Source: Anaerolineae bacterium (GTDB lineage Bacteria; Chloroflexota; Anaerolineae; 4572-78; J111). Taken from it: 8,528 nucleotides of DNA. The stretch is taken from contig JAGRCC010000928.1 of the NCBI GenBank assembly GCA_020433785.1, positions 1 through 8,528 of the forward strand. The letters run 5' to 3'. Below are positions 1-7,564 of this stretch, in pieces. The position numbers and the translations under genes are program-made. Each line of letters opens with the position of its first letter. The stretch's first letter is position 1. The notes beneath the pieces are model-generated. The model worked only from the letters and a program-made list of their open reading frames with translations, did no database searches and was not told where the DNA came from.

Positions 1-1
1 G

Positions 2-2377
2 GCGGCCATTCAACAGGCGCTGCAAGAAGGCCGCACCGCGGCCCTTGATTTCGACGCCCTACCGGAGCCAACCGTTGGCCCCAAAAAAGTGGTGACGTTC
101 AACAAACCGGCGCCGCCGCCATCAAAAGTGCTAGCCCCCCCACCACCGCGCCCTACCACTCCCCCAGAAACCGCGCTCGAGCCAGAACCCGGCTCTCGTC
201 CGGAACCACCACCCGAACCCGAACCGGAGCCTGAACCTGAAATTTCCCTGCCAGACCCTATCTCGGCCATTTCCGATTTTTGGTTCTTGCTGGCGCTGTT
301 TCTGACGTTTCGGTTATTGACCCTCTTTCTGCTGCGGCCCGGCGGCTTCATCCGCGACTGGTCGGATTTTGACACCTACTTCGGCGTTGCGGCTTTATCA
401 GACTACTCGCTGTTTCCCTTTTTAGATTTTTGGCTGGAATGGCCGCCGCTGGTACCGTGGTTGAGTGTGGGGGCTTACCGGCTATCGCTGCTGCTGCCAC
501 CCTGGTCTGATGATCCCCGCCTTTGGTTTATTCTCATTATGGGCTTCACCTTCGTCCTGTTTGAAGTGGGCAACTTTGTGCTGATTTACCGCCTGGCCCG
601 CAAGCTGTTTCAATCGTCAACTACCGTCACCCGGGTGCTGTGGTTTTACATCGGCCTATTCCCGCCCGTATATGCTATGCTGGGCTTTTTCGATGGCGTC
701 GCTCTGTTTTTCATTCTCCTGGCCCTTGATCTCATCCTAAGCGACCGCCGCGTCTTCTCAGCCGTGGCCATCGGCGTAGGCTTTATGGTCAAAATCATCC
801 CGATTCTGATGCTGCCGGTCGCCCTTCGACGCTTGTGGTATCAGTATCGCCACAATAACCGCGAAGCCGGCGTTGAGGCCGGCCTGTTTGTGGTAATGAT
901 CGGGTTAACGGTGTTTGTGCTATTGATACCCTTCATCATTCTGCCAGCCCTCGACGGCAGCCCGCAGTGGTGGCTGGTCTCCTTCCGGTCGATGTTAGGT
1001 CGATCGTCATGGGAAACGGTGTGGGCGGTGGCCGAAGGCTATTACGGCTTTGGTCAAGTCGGCGGCGACCGGCTCGATCCCAACGTGACGCAGGCCAGCT
1101 TTGCCATCCACAACGGCTGGCCGGGCGCGGTCTGGATTTTGATTACGCTGGCTTTTGCCGGGGGGTATGCCTATCTTTTCACCCGGCCGGCCAATTACAA
1201 ACAGCCGCGTAACTTGGTGGCTTTCGGCGGGCTGACGGTCATTATTTTCATGCTTTACTCGAAAGGCTACAGCCCCCAATTTCTGGTCTACCTGCTGCCC
1301 TTTATTATTTTATTAATGCCAACGGGGCGCGGCCTAATCTACGCTTTGATTTTAACTGGGCTAAATGTGTTGGAACAACCAATTTATTTCGTGATGCTGC
1401 CCAACGATAGCTGGCTGCTGGTGTTTGTGGTTGTAGCCCGTTTTCTGACGCTAGTGGCCTTGGGGCTGGAATTTGGACTGGTCATCTGGCCCATCGAGGC
1501 CCGTTCGCCCCAACTGGGTAGGCTTCACGCCCGCGCTCCGCTCATTCTGGGGAGTCTGGCGGCGGTGGCCCTAGTCATCCTCACCCCCTTGACCCTTCGC
1601 GCCTACGCCAACCACCAACTCGACAACACCGATTTGGGAACGTTTACCGGGTTCATGGCCGACCGCGCGGCAGGCGAGCGAGTGATCGTGAGCAACCAAG
1701 ACACCTATCGTCAGGTTTACCCCTATGTGGCCGATATCCTTGATCTACAGTTGGCTTCCTTCGACCCCAACCTGACCGATCGAGCCGTGGCCGGCGGACG
1801 CGCGGCCAAACCGGCCGACCTGATGCAAGGACTTGACCGGGTTTGGGTTTTACCAACCGGACCTAACCAGGAAGCGCTGCATAATAGTGCCGCCAATCGC
1901 GGTGAACTGTTAGCAACCTACAACTTTGGCGAGGTGGGCGATGTTTCACTTTACACGTTCCGCCCCAACCCGGTGCCGCTCATTGCCCCGGCTCGCTTCA
2001 CCGGCGGCATCGAACTGCTCGATCACCATGCCGATATTGCCAACAATACGGTCACAGTCACGCTTTACTGGCGCGCGCTTGATCCGCAAAGTCAAAGATT
2101 AACGGTCTTTACTCAATTATTGGACGGAAATGGGGATTTGGTGGCCGGGCACGATGGCATCCCCCACGATGGGACCAGGCCGGTGACGGATTGGCCGGTG
2201 GCAACCGTACAAGCCGACACCCATCGCATCACCTTGCCGCCCGATTTAGGGCCGGGCGATTATGCGTTGGTGGTCGGTCTGTACAATCGTTTTAATGAGC
2301 GGGTCAGCGCTATTGATCCTCAGGGCGTGCCCTATCCGGATCGGGCGGTTCAACTGGAAACCCTGCAACTTCACTAA
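2..2377 (+). CDS. GT-C family polytopic membrane glycosyltransferase (GT87/GT39-like) with C-terminal beta-sandwich; 5' end outside window
   Basis: Probably an integral-membrane glycosyltransferase using a polyprenyl-phosphate sugar donor. Residues are numbered from the GTG at 89, but the frame is open to the left edge (upstream residues begin AAIQQALQEG), so that GTG is probably not the true start. Order: a Pro/Glu-rich linker (about 7-54), about 11 hydrophobic segments (first ~62-83, last ~481-503), then a soluble C-terminal part (~505-762). GT-C hallmarks are an acidic loop after the first membrane segment (DFDTYF, D93 and D95), an EWPPLVPW motif at 117-124, and KGYSPQF at 392-398, like the SPQ motif of GT87 and PIG-M-like enzymes. 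The last ~125 residues look like a beta-sandwich of the kind often attached to Chloroflexota membrane glycosyltransferases. The stop is TAA at 2375-2377. The GT-C fold is fairly sure; the substrate is unknown. What lies upstream in the same frame cannot be seen. Confidence 0.8.
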   Translation, partial: AAIQQALQEGRTAALDFDALPEPTVGPKKVVTFNKPAPPPSKVLAPPPPRPTTPPETALEPEPGSRPEPPPEPEPEPEPEISLPDPISAISDFWFLLALFLTFRLLTLFLLRPGGFIRDWSDFDTYFGVAALSDYSLFPFLDFWLEWPPLVPWLSVGAYRLSLLLPPWSDDPRLWFILIMGFTFVLFEVGNFVLIYRLARKLFQSSTTVTRVLWFYIGLFPPVYAMLGFFDGVALFFILLALDLILSDRRVFSAVAIGVGFMVKIIPILMLPVALRRLWYQYRHNNREAGVEAGLFVVMIGLTVFVLLIPFIILPALDGSPQWWLVSFRSMLGRSSWETVWAVAEGYYGFGQVGGDRLDPNVTQASFAIHNGWPGAVWILITLAFAGGYAYLFTRPANYKQPRNLVAFGGLTVIIFMLYSKGYSPQFLVYLLPFIILLMPTGRGLIYALILTGLNVLEQPIYFVMLPNDSWLLVFVVVARFLTLVALGLEFGLVIWPIEARSPQLGRLHARAPLILGSLAAVALVILTPLTLRAYANHQLDNTDLGTFTGFMADRAAGERVIVSNQDTYRQVYPYVADILDLQLASFDPNLTDRAVAGGRAAKPADLMQGLDRVWVLPTGPNQEALHNSAANRGELLATYNFGEVGDVSLYTFRPNPVPLIAPARFTGGIELLDHHADIANNTVTVTLYWRALDPQSQRLTVFTQLLDGNGDLVAGHDGIPHDGTRPVTDWPVATVQADTHRITLPPDLGPGDYALVVGLYNRFNERVSAIDPQGVPYPDRAVQLETLQLH
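200..241 (+). repeat. Pro-Glu hexanucleotide low-complexity tract in the glycosyltransferase gene
   Basis: In-frame imperfect repeats of the form CCN-GAR encode a Pro/Glu stretch, with five consecutive PE pairs at 212-241 (residues 42-51 counted from the GTG at 89). Pro-rich and Ala/Thr/Pro sequence precedes it. The synonymous third positions vary (ccc, ccg, cct; gaa, gag), so the peptide pattern is kept better than the DNA pattern. It looks like a rigid extended linker just before the first membrane segment. Confidence 0.7.
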
Positions 2378-2398
2378 GCCAGGTTTAGTCAGTTTTTT
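2373..2398 (+). terminator. Possible weak intrinsic terminator after the glycosyltransferase gene
   Basis: A short hairpin overlaps the stop codon. Bases 2373-2379 pair with 2383-2389 (seven pairs including one G-T wobble, three-base loop). After three further bases there is a run of six T at 2393-2398. The stem is AT-rich, so it would be weak. It lies in the 22-bp gap between two convergent genes and points in the + direction. No matching T-run exists for the minus-strand gene. Confidence 0.35.
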
Positions 2399-2399
2399 G

Positions 2400-5300
2400 C
2401 TAACTAGCCGTAGTGGCTTTGGCGTGGTTTGTAATTAGATGGGTTAGTTTCCGGTGATCGGTAATATTTTCAAGGAAAGAAATTCGCCACTCAAGATTAT
2501 TGATCTTGTCAGCCCGGCTTTGCAGCCAAGTTTGGCCGCGCTCAAGCGCATTGGCGGCACTTTGGGAATCGCCTATTTGGGAGAAGATGTGGTGGGCGGT
2601 TAGGTAAAGGTTAATCGGACACTTTACCGGCCAGGCTTCGTTGGCCAGCGAAAGTTGGTTCAGACAAACCTCAATTTTTTGTTGGGCCTCAGACAGGTTG
2701 CCTTCGTGGGCCAAACAGCGGGCCAGACCGGCTTCAGCATCCAGGCTGCCTCGCTGATATTTCGTCTTTTTCTGAATGGCTCGCATCTGCTCAAAGGCGT
2801 TGCGGGCTTTTTCATACTCTTGCAAGCCCTCCAGAGACAGACCAAATTCCAGCCAGGTATCCACTTCCAGCACCTTATTTTTTGAGTATTGAGCCAATTC
2901 TAAGGCCTGACCAATATAGTCACGGGCCGTGACATAATCGCCGCTCTGCAACGCGTAGATCGATCCCAATATTTGCAGATCGGCGGCTTCGCCTTGACCA
3001 TCTTCAATGGTCCGGTGCAGATTTCGGGCCGACTTAATCTGATCGAGAGCTTGGTCATACTGCCCGACTGCTTTGTAAATTCGAGCCAGCCTATTCAAGC
3101 ATAGGGCTTCTCCCTGTGATTTACCGATCATCTGGTTGAGAAGAAGCGCCTGCCGCTGATACCACTCGGCCCGGTCATAATCGCCTTTAATCAGCAGCAC
3201 CTCGGCCAGGTTACCTAGATAAGCCGCCTGCCCCTGCCGATCGCCCACTAATTGGCTCATCGCCAACGCCTGTTGATAATAGGTGCTGCACTCTGAGTAA
3301 TTACCGATGAGTTTTTTCACGGTGCCCAAACTGTTGATGATTTCAGCTTCATCTTGTTGATTGTTCGTCCGCTTGAGCTTATCTAGAATAGTCCGCAAGT
3401 GTTGATGGGCATGCTCAAAGAGACCTTGATGAATGGCCAACTGGGCCATTTGCAACAAACTCTTGCTTTCAACCAGTAAATTACCCGACTGTTGAGCCGC
3501 AATAAGGCCGGCTTGAGCCTCACTAAGCGCCTCATGGAGGTGGCTGGTAATCTGTTCGAACACCGAACGACGGTTATGAATGAGCGCCTGTTTTGTTGGT
3601 TCTTTCAGCGCCTGGGCTAACTTTTGCAGGGCCACCAAATCGGCCAACTGCGCCGATCGGTTACCGAGGTTATTGTAAATCTGTTCTCGCGCCATCAATA
3701 TTTCAAAGGACTGATATTGAACCGACCGCTCATCGCCCAAATCATCCATCACCTCCAGCGCCCGGCTGTACCAAAATAAGGCGGTTTGATTGGCGTAGAT
3801 GATGCTCGCATGGGTGGCGGCCCGGATACTGTGGGCTAACCCTCGCTCCAGTTCACCGGCTTGGAGGAAATGGTAGGCCAGTTGATTGGCCACCTCTTTC
3901 AGGTGAAGCTGTCGCCGCTCCAACGCCTCTCCGGCCTCGCGATGGAGCATCCGCCGCTTCATTGAGTTCAACTGGCGATAGATGGTCTCTTGAATTTGGG
4001 TGTGGCTGAAGCGCAGCCGCTGTTCGCCAATCACTTCTTCCAGCAATTGGCGCTCTAAAGCGGTATCGAGACAACTCAGGGCGTCATCCACCGCAAGCGT
4101 GCTCATTTCGGCCAAGTCCCCGAAGGCGAATTCTTCGCCCAGAATAGCGGCCTGATTGAGCAGGGTTTGGGTCTCGCGATTAAGCCGCCCAAACCGACGC
4201 CGAACGGCGTGATCCAGATTGAGCGGGAGCTGCTCCGGGGTAACGGGGACAAAGTTCCACCGGCCGGCATGCCAGCTAATAATCTCTTCATCGGCCAAGC
4301 CTTGGGCAATCTGCTCGATAAATAGCGGGTTGCCCAAGGTTTGCTCGTAGATTGTCGCACTGATATCAACCGGGACCGACTGCGACCAAATATTTTCTAA
4401 CATAGCGGTTGTCTCAGCCTGAGTCAGCGGCGCTAAAGATAGCCGGGTACAATTAGATTGGCCATCTAACTTGGCAAAGGCGTCGGCCAATAGAGTACTG
4501 GTTTCAGTCCCATCGTTCTCATATATACCAACTAACATCAGTGAAACGTGTTCAGCGCGATGGGCCAGATAGTTAAGCAATTTCAGACTGGACTGATCGA
4601 TCCACTGTAACTCGTCAAGCACCAGCACCCATGGTCGCCGGCTGGTCGCCTCAGCAATCGAGTCGGTTAGGGTAGCCAAACTTATCCGGGTTGATGTATC
4701 CTCGAAGGGGGGCAGCGGGATATCAGGCAGCAACTGACCGGCCTCAGGAATAAGCTGGACAATTTCAGTCCAAACCTGACCGGTATAATTTTCAATTTCT
4801 TCGGCCGGGGTGTTATTAAAATAACTTTTTACGGCCGAGATGAAGGGGTGATAGGGCGGACTACCTTCCAATTTTTGGCAACAACCTATCAGCACCGTAG
4901 CGTCATCCAAGCTAGAGACAAACTCACGAATCAAACGCGTTTTGCCTAAGCCAGCCCCACCGTTAAGCAGGACGACCTGCCCTTGCCCCTGTCGTGTTTT
5001 TTCCCACAGTTCAAAAAAGAGTTGCAGCTCTTTTTGGCGGCCGACCAGAGCGGGCCACTGCTCGTGTTCGTACTTTTGCCGTTCTACTTCCCCACTGCCA
5101 TTTAAGGAAATACTGTTGAGGATCGAGCGAACTTGCCGGGCCGTACCGTACCGTTTATTAGGATCCTTTTCCAACAATCTTAAAATAAGATGATCCAGCA
5201 TCAACGGAATTTTAGGATTAAGCTCGCGCGGCGACGTGGGTTGTTTGTTGAGCTGTTGTTCCAGGACCTCTTGGTCAGAGCCTTTGAAGGGTGGCTGACC

Positions 5301-7319
5301 GGTGAGCATTTCGAATAAAATCACCCCCAGCGCATACAGGTCCGTTCGGGCATCAATGGGATGCCCCAACACCTGCTCCGGCGCTAGATAGCGAGCGGTC
5401 ACCAACGCCAGGGGGACATTGATATTGACTAAAGGCCGGCCACTTTCCAGGCGACCTAAACCAAAATCACTAATTTTGACGCCGCCGTTGGCTAACAGCA
5501 CATTTTTCGGCTTTAAGTCGCCGTGGACCACATCGACAGCGTGGGCATACTCAAGCGCCTGAGCAATATTCTCAACCACTGACAACACCGTCCCAAACGG
5601 AAGGGGGCGGCTGGGGTAATCATCGATCAGATCGCGCAGGGTCCGCCCTTCAATGAACTCCTCGGCCATAAATGAGATGCCCCGATCGACGTCGCAATCA
5701 TACACATCGGCAATGTTGGGATGGATGAGTTCGATAATTTGTCGAGCCTGCCGGAGAAATTTTTCAATGGCCCCATCGCTGAAAGACGGCGAGAGGATTT
5801 TGATCGCCACCGGCACATTTTGCTCCATATCGGTCGCTTTGAAAACAGTTCCTAGCCGGCCTTCACCGATTTTGTAATCTATTCGGTAACGCTCTTTGAG
5901 GGTCTGACCGGGCAAATTCAAGGTTTCACGCGACCGCAGGGCGTTGAGCGCGGCGTGAACCGACGGATAAATGGCGAAGAAATCTAAATAGCCGGCCAGC
6001 TCGATGAGTTGCTGAACATTGGGCGACGGCTCGGCCAGAGCCATCGGAATGCCGTGCTGATCGTTGCGGAGTTTGACCAGCGCCCGTAAGCCGGCCACTT
6101 GCAGCATTTCTACCCCTGACATATCGATAATCAAATAAGCGGGGCGATCTTTATCAACCATTTCAAAAAATTGCCCGCGCAGTTCGATGGCCACATGCTC
6201 ATCAAAAATGCCGGTGGGTTTAAGAATAGCGGCCTTGCTGCCAGGCACTTGTTGGACCTGGGTCTTTTTAACCGGAGTCAGATCAAAAACCTGACCTTCC
6301 TGAGCGATGAGAACATTTACCGGAGGCGAGGACGGATACTGATTCTCCTGAAACTTCAAGGTGTCGGCTAAAATCTTTTCCAAATCTTCGTCGGAGTAAG
6401 TGGGGTCATAGTGGTACAGCAGCAAGGTCTTAACATTGGCCCGTTGGGCCATCTCTACGCCAAAAAAAGAGGAACTATGTCCCCAATCTTCCTTTTCATC
6501 CGACTCTTTTTGAGTAAATTGCGAGTCGAAAATCAGCAGGTCGGCATCGGCGAAAAAATTGAGATAAGGCCGCAAATCGGTTCCTTCCGGGTAAGACGCA
6601 TCGCTGGCATAGACAAGGGCTTTCTCGCCTTTCTCGAAGCGAAAACTGTATGAATCGCCAGGGTGGAAATTGCGGATGTTCCGAACGCGCACATCGTCAA
6701 TTTCACACACCTCGCCCGGTTTGATCCGGTTAAACTTGATGGTGGCGGCCATATAATCAAGCGGAACTGGAAAGCTAATTTTTTCTTGCTGACGCCTTAG
6801 CGCTGTTTCGATATCATGAATACTGTAAATGTGAATTTGATTACCGGCGACAAAAGCGGGGCGAAAAAAGGGGAACCCTTGAATATGGTCCCAGTGGGGA
6901 TGGCTAAAAAAAAGATGAATGGTCCCCTGGCCCTTCCCCCAAGGCCCTTGCATCAGCTCCAAACCTAAAGAGCGAATGCCCGAACCGGCATCGATAATGA
7001 ACAGTGTATCTTCTTCCCGCACTTCAACGCAGGGCGTATTGCTACCGGCCGTACTACTGGCTAAGGGCGATAAATCGTTTAGGTAATCCTCAACAACTTT
7101 ACGCCGTTTGGCTAAACGCTTTTGCCTGGCTTCATCTGACTCAGCGCCAACACCGGCAAACTCCGATTGTGCTAAAATAGCTGAAAGTAGTTTCTCTCGT
7201 AACGGCTCTTGCTCTATTTCAGCTACATTAAGAAACGCCGCGATCATCTTCTCGCGAACGGTCTGCGGCGCTAGAGGAGCAGGAATGGATCCACGCGCTC
7301 CCCAAATTTTCATCTTCAT
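2400..7319 (-). CDS. MBL hydrolase - STAS - Ser/Thr protein kinase - AAA ATPase - TPR fusion protein
   Basis: A 1639-residue protein that looks cytoplasmic (no signal peptide or membrane segment seen). Domains: (1) MBL-fold hydrolase, ~1-350, opening MKIWGARGSIPAP, with intact metal ligands H140-x-H142-x-D144-H145, H219, D240 and H303; ~75 residues are inserted between strand 1 and GSNTPC (92-97). (2) STAS, ~360-462. (3) Hanks-type kinase, ~478-738: glycine loop GEGRLG (485-490), VAIK lysine K507, HGDLKPKN (599-606, D601), DFG (618-620), APE (646-648). (4) AAA/STAND ATPase, ~757-1110: Walker A G787-T794, Walker B VLVLDE ending D902-E903. (5) Helical and TPR region, ~1140-1620, with at least six units of ~40 residues between 1325 and 1558. 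Kinase-AAA-TPR fusions are known (PknK-like proteins); the N-terminal MBL-STAS extension is the unusual part. The ATG at 7319 is favoured over Met3 by a GGGAG seven bases upstream. Substrates and signal are unknown. The domain calls are firm; the cellular role is open. Confidence 0.93.
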   Translation of the reverse strand: MKMKIWGARGSIPAPLAPQTVREKMIAAFLNVAEIEQEPLREKLLSAILAQSEFAGVGAESDEARQKRLAKRRKVVEDYLNDLSPLASSTAGSNTPCVEVREEDTLFIIDAGSGIRSLGLELMQGPWGKGQGTIHLFFSHPHWDHIQGFPFFRPAFVAGNQIHIYSIHDIETALRRQQEKISFPVPLDYMAATIKFNRIKPGEVCEIDDVRVRNIRNFHPGDSYSFRFEKGEKALVYASDASYPEGTDLRPYLNFFADADLLIFDSQFTQKESDEKEDWGHSSSFFGVEMAQRANVKTLLLYHYDPTYSDEDLEKILADTLKFQENQYPSSPPVNVLIAQEGQVFDLTPVKKTQVQQVPGSKAAILKPTGIFDEHVAIELRGQFFEMVDKDRPAYLIIDMSGVEMLQVAGLRALVKLRNDQHGIPMALAEPSPNVQQLIELAGYLDFFAIYPSVHAALNALRSRETLNLPGQTLKERYRIDYKIGEGRLGTVFKATDMEQNVPVAIKILSPSFSDGAIEKFLRQARQIIELIHPNIADVYDCDVDRGISFMAEEFIEGRTLRDLIDDYPSRPLPFGTVLSVVENIAQALEYAHAVDVVHGDLKPKNVLLANGGVKISDFGLGRLESGRPLVNINVPLALVTARYLAPEQVLGHPIDARTDLYALGVILFEMLTGQPPFKGSDQEVLEQQLNKQPTSPRELNPKIPLMLDHLILRLLEKDPNKRYGTARQVRSILNSISLNGSGEVERQKYEHEQWPALVGRQKELQLFFELWEKTRQGQGQVVLLNGGAGLGKTRLIREFVSSLDDATVLIGCCQKLEGSPPYHPFISAVKSYFNNTPAEEIENYTGQVWTEIVQLIPEAGQLLPDIPLPPFEDTSTRISLATLTDSIAEATSRRPWVLVLDELQWIDQSSLKLLNYLAHRAEHVSLMLVGIYENDGTETSTLLADAFAKLDGQSNCTRLSLAPLTQAETTAMLENIWSQSVPVDISATIYEQTLGNPLFIEQIAQGLADEEIISWHAGRWNFVPVTPEQLPLNLDHAVRRRFGRLNRETQTLLNQAAILGEEFAFGDLAEMSTLAVDDALSCLDTALERQLLEEVIGEQRLRFSHTQIQETIYRQLNSMKRRMLHREAGEALERRQLHLKEVANQLAYHFLQAGELERGLAHSIRAATHASIIYANQTALFWYSRALEVMDDLGDERSVQYQSFEILMAREQIYNNLGNRSAQLADLVALQKLAQALKEPTKQALIHNRRSVFEQITSHLHEALSEAQAGLIAAQQSGNLLVESKSLLQMAQLAIHQGLFEHAHQHLRTILDKLKRTNNQQDEAEIINSLGTVKKLIGNYSECSTYYQQALAMSQLVGDRQGQAAYLGNLAEVLLIKGDYDRAEWYQRQALLLNQMIGKSQGEALCLNRLARIYKAVGQYDQALDQIKSARNLHRTIEDGQGEAADLQILGSIYALQSGDYVTARDYIGQALELAQYSKNKVLEVDTWLEFGLSLEGLQEYEKARNAFEQMRAIQKKTKYQRGSLDAEAGLARCLAHEGNLSEAQQKIEVCLNQLSLANEAWPVKCPINLYLTAHHIFSQIGDSQSAANALERGQTWLQSRADKINNLEWRISFLENITDHRKLTHLITNHAKATTAS

Positions 7320-7326
7320 TCAAGTA

Positions 7327-7331
7327 CTCCC
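7327..7331 (-). promoter_or_regulatory. Ribosome binding site GGGAG for the giant kinase gene
   Basis: On the minus strand GGGAG lies seven bases before the ATG at 7319-7317. For the alternative in-frame Met codon two codons later the spacing would be 13 bases, so this site supports the upstream start. Confidence 0.6.
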
Positions 7332-7379
7332 GAAACTGACGCTGATGAGCACTCCCTCGTATGCCCGATTATCCCCCCC

Positions 7380-7408
7380 ATTATAACGATTTTTTGATGG
7401 AAAAGCTA
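7380..7408 (-). promoter_or_regulatory. Candidate sigma70-type promoter of the giant kinase gene
   Basis: On the minus strand a perfect TATAAT -10 hexamer sits at 7385-7380, followed by a G-run. The -35 region at 17-bp spacing (7408-7403, TAGCTT) is a poor match, so the promoter would be weak or activator-dependent. The predicted leader is about 50 nt, up to the ATG at 7319. Confidence 0.45.
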
Positions 7409-7430
7409 TAGAACTTTTGGCAAGAAGTAA

Positions 7431-7444
7431 AATTTTTAAAAATT
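7431..7444. repeat. 14-bp perfect AT palindrome in the divergent intergenic region
   Basis: The sequence AATTTTTAAAAATT is its own reverse complement. It lies upstream of both candidate promoters, 23 bp behind the minus-strand -35 position and about 65 bp before the plus-strand -35. It could be an operator or an UP-like element, but simple AT-rich sequence produces such palindromes easily. Confidence 0.4.
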
Positions 7445-7471
7445 CATATCCCATTTCGTGCCAACTGAATA

Positions 7472-7486
7472 AATTTAACGTAAATT
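7472..7486. repeat. 6-3-6 inverted repeat upstream of the PHAX-like gene promoter
   Basis: AATTTA and TAAATT flank a three-base ACG centre. The repeat ends 23 bp before the proposed -35 element at 7510, a place where an activator or repressor dimer could bind. No regulator family is recognised from it, and the surrounding DNA is AT-rich. Confidence 0.3.
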
Positions 7487-7509
7487 CTCATTAAAGTTAG
7501 ACCTCAGCA

Positions 7510-7538
7510 TTGTAGAAGGCTGAATCTTATGCTATACT
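7510..7538 (+). promoter_or_regulatory. Sigma70-type promoter with extended -10 for the PHAX-like gene
   Basis: TTGTAG at 7510-7515 (-35, first three bases consensus) is followed by a 17-bp spacer and TATACT at 7533-7538 (-10, five of six consensus). TGC directly before the -10 gives an extended -10 motif. Transcription would begin near 7545, leaving a leader of only about 20 nt. Confidence 0.6.
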
Positions 7539-7547
7539 CCATTTGTT

Positions 7548-7562
7548 GAGGGAGTAAGGAGG
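7548..7562 (+). promoter_or_regulatory. Tandem purine-rich ribosome binding sites with unusually close spacing
   Basis: A perfect AAGGAGG at 7556-7562 ends only two bases before the ATG at 7565, closer than the usual five to nine. A second purine motif, GAGGGAG (7548-7554), ends ten bases before the ATG and may be the working site. No later in-frame start with better spacing exists near the N-terminus, so the ATG at 7565 is kept. Confidence 0.55.
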
Positions 7563-7564
7563 CT

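Noticed and set aside
10..375. Minus-strand open frame rich in Gly and Ser opposite the glycosyltransferase 5' part
   Set aside because: It is the mirror of the Pro/Glu-rich linker on the plus strand; its low-complexity GSGSG composition follows from that, and there is no homology signal.
967..1279. Overlapping open frames on both strands inside the glycosyltransferase gene
   Set aside because: The plus-strand main frame is continuous with clear membrane segments and GT-C motifs; these are shadows.
3593..5193. Short open frames on both strands within the giant kinase gene
   Set aside because: The minus-strand frame encodes continuous recognisable kinase, AAA and TPR sequence here; the alternatives match no known domain.
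7320..7564. A small RNA gene or riboswitch in the intergenic region as partner for the PHAX-like protein
   Set aside because: The interval is AT-rich and filled by two promoters; no long GC-containing stem, conserved aptamer core or terminator could be seen.
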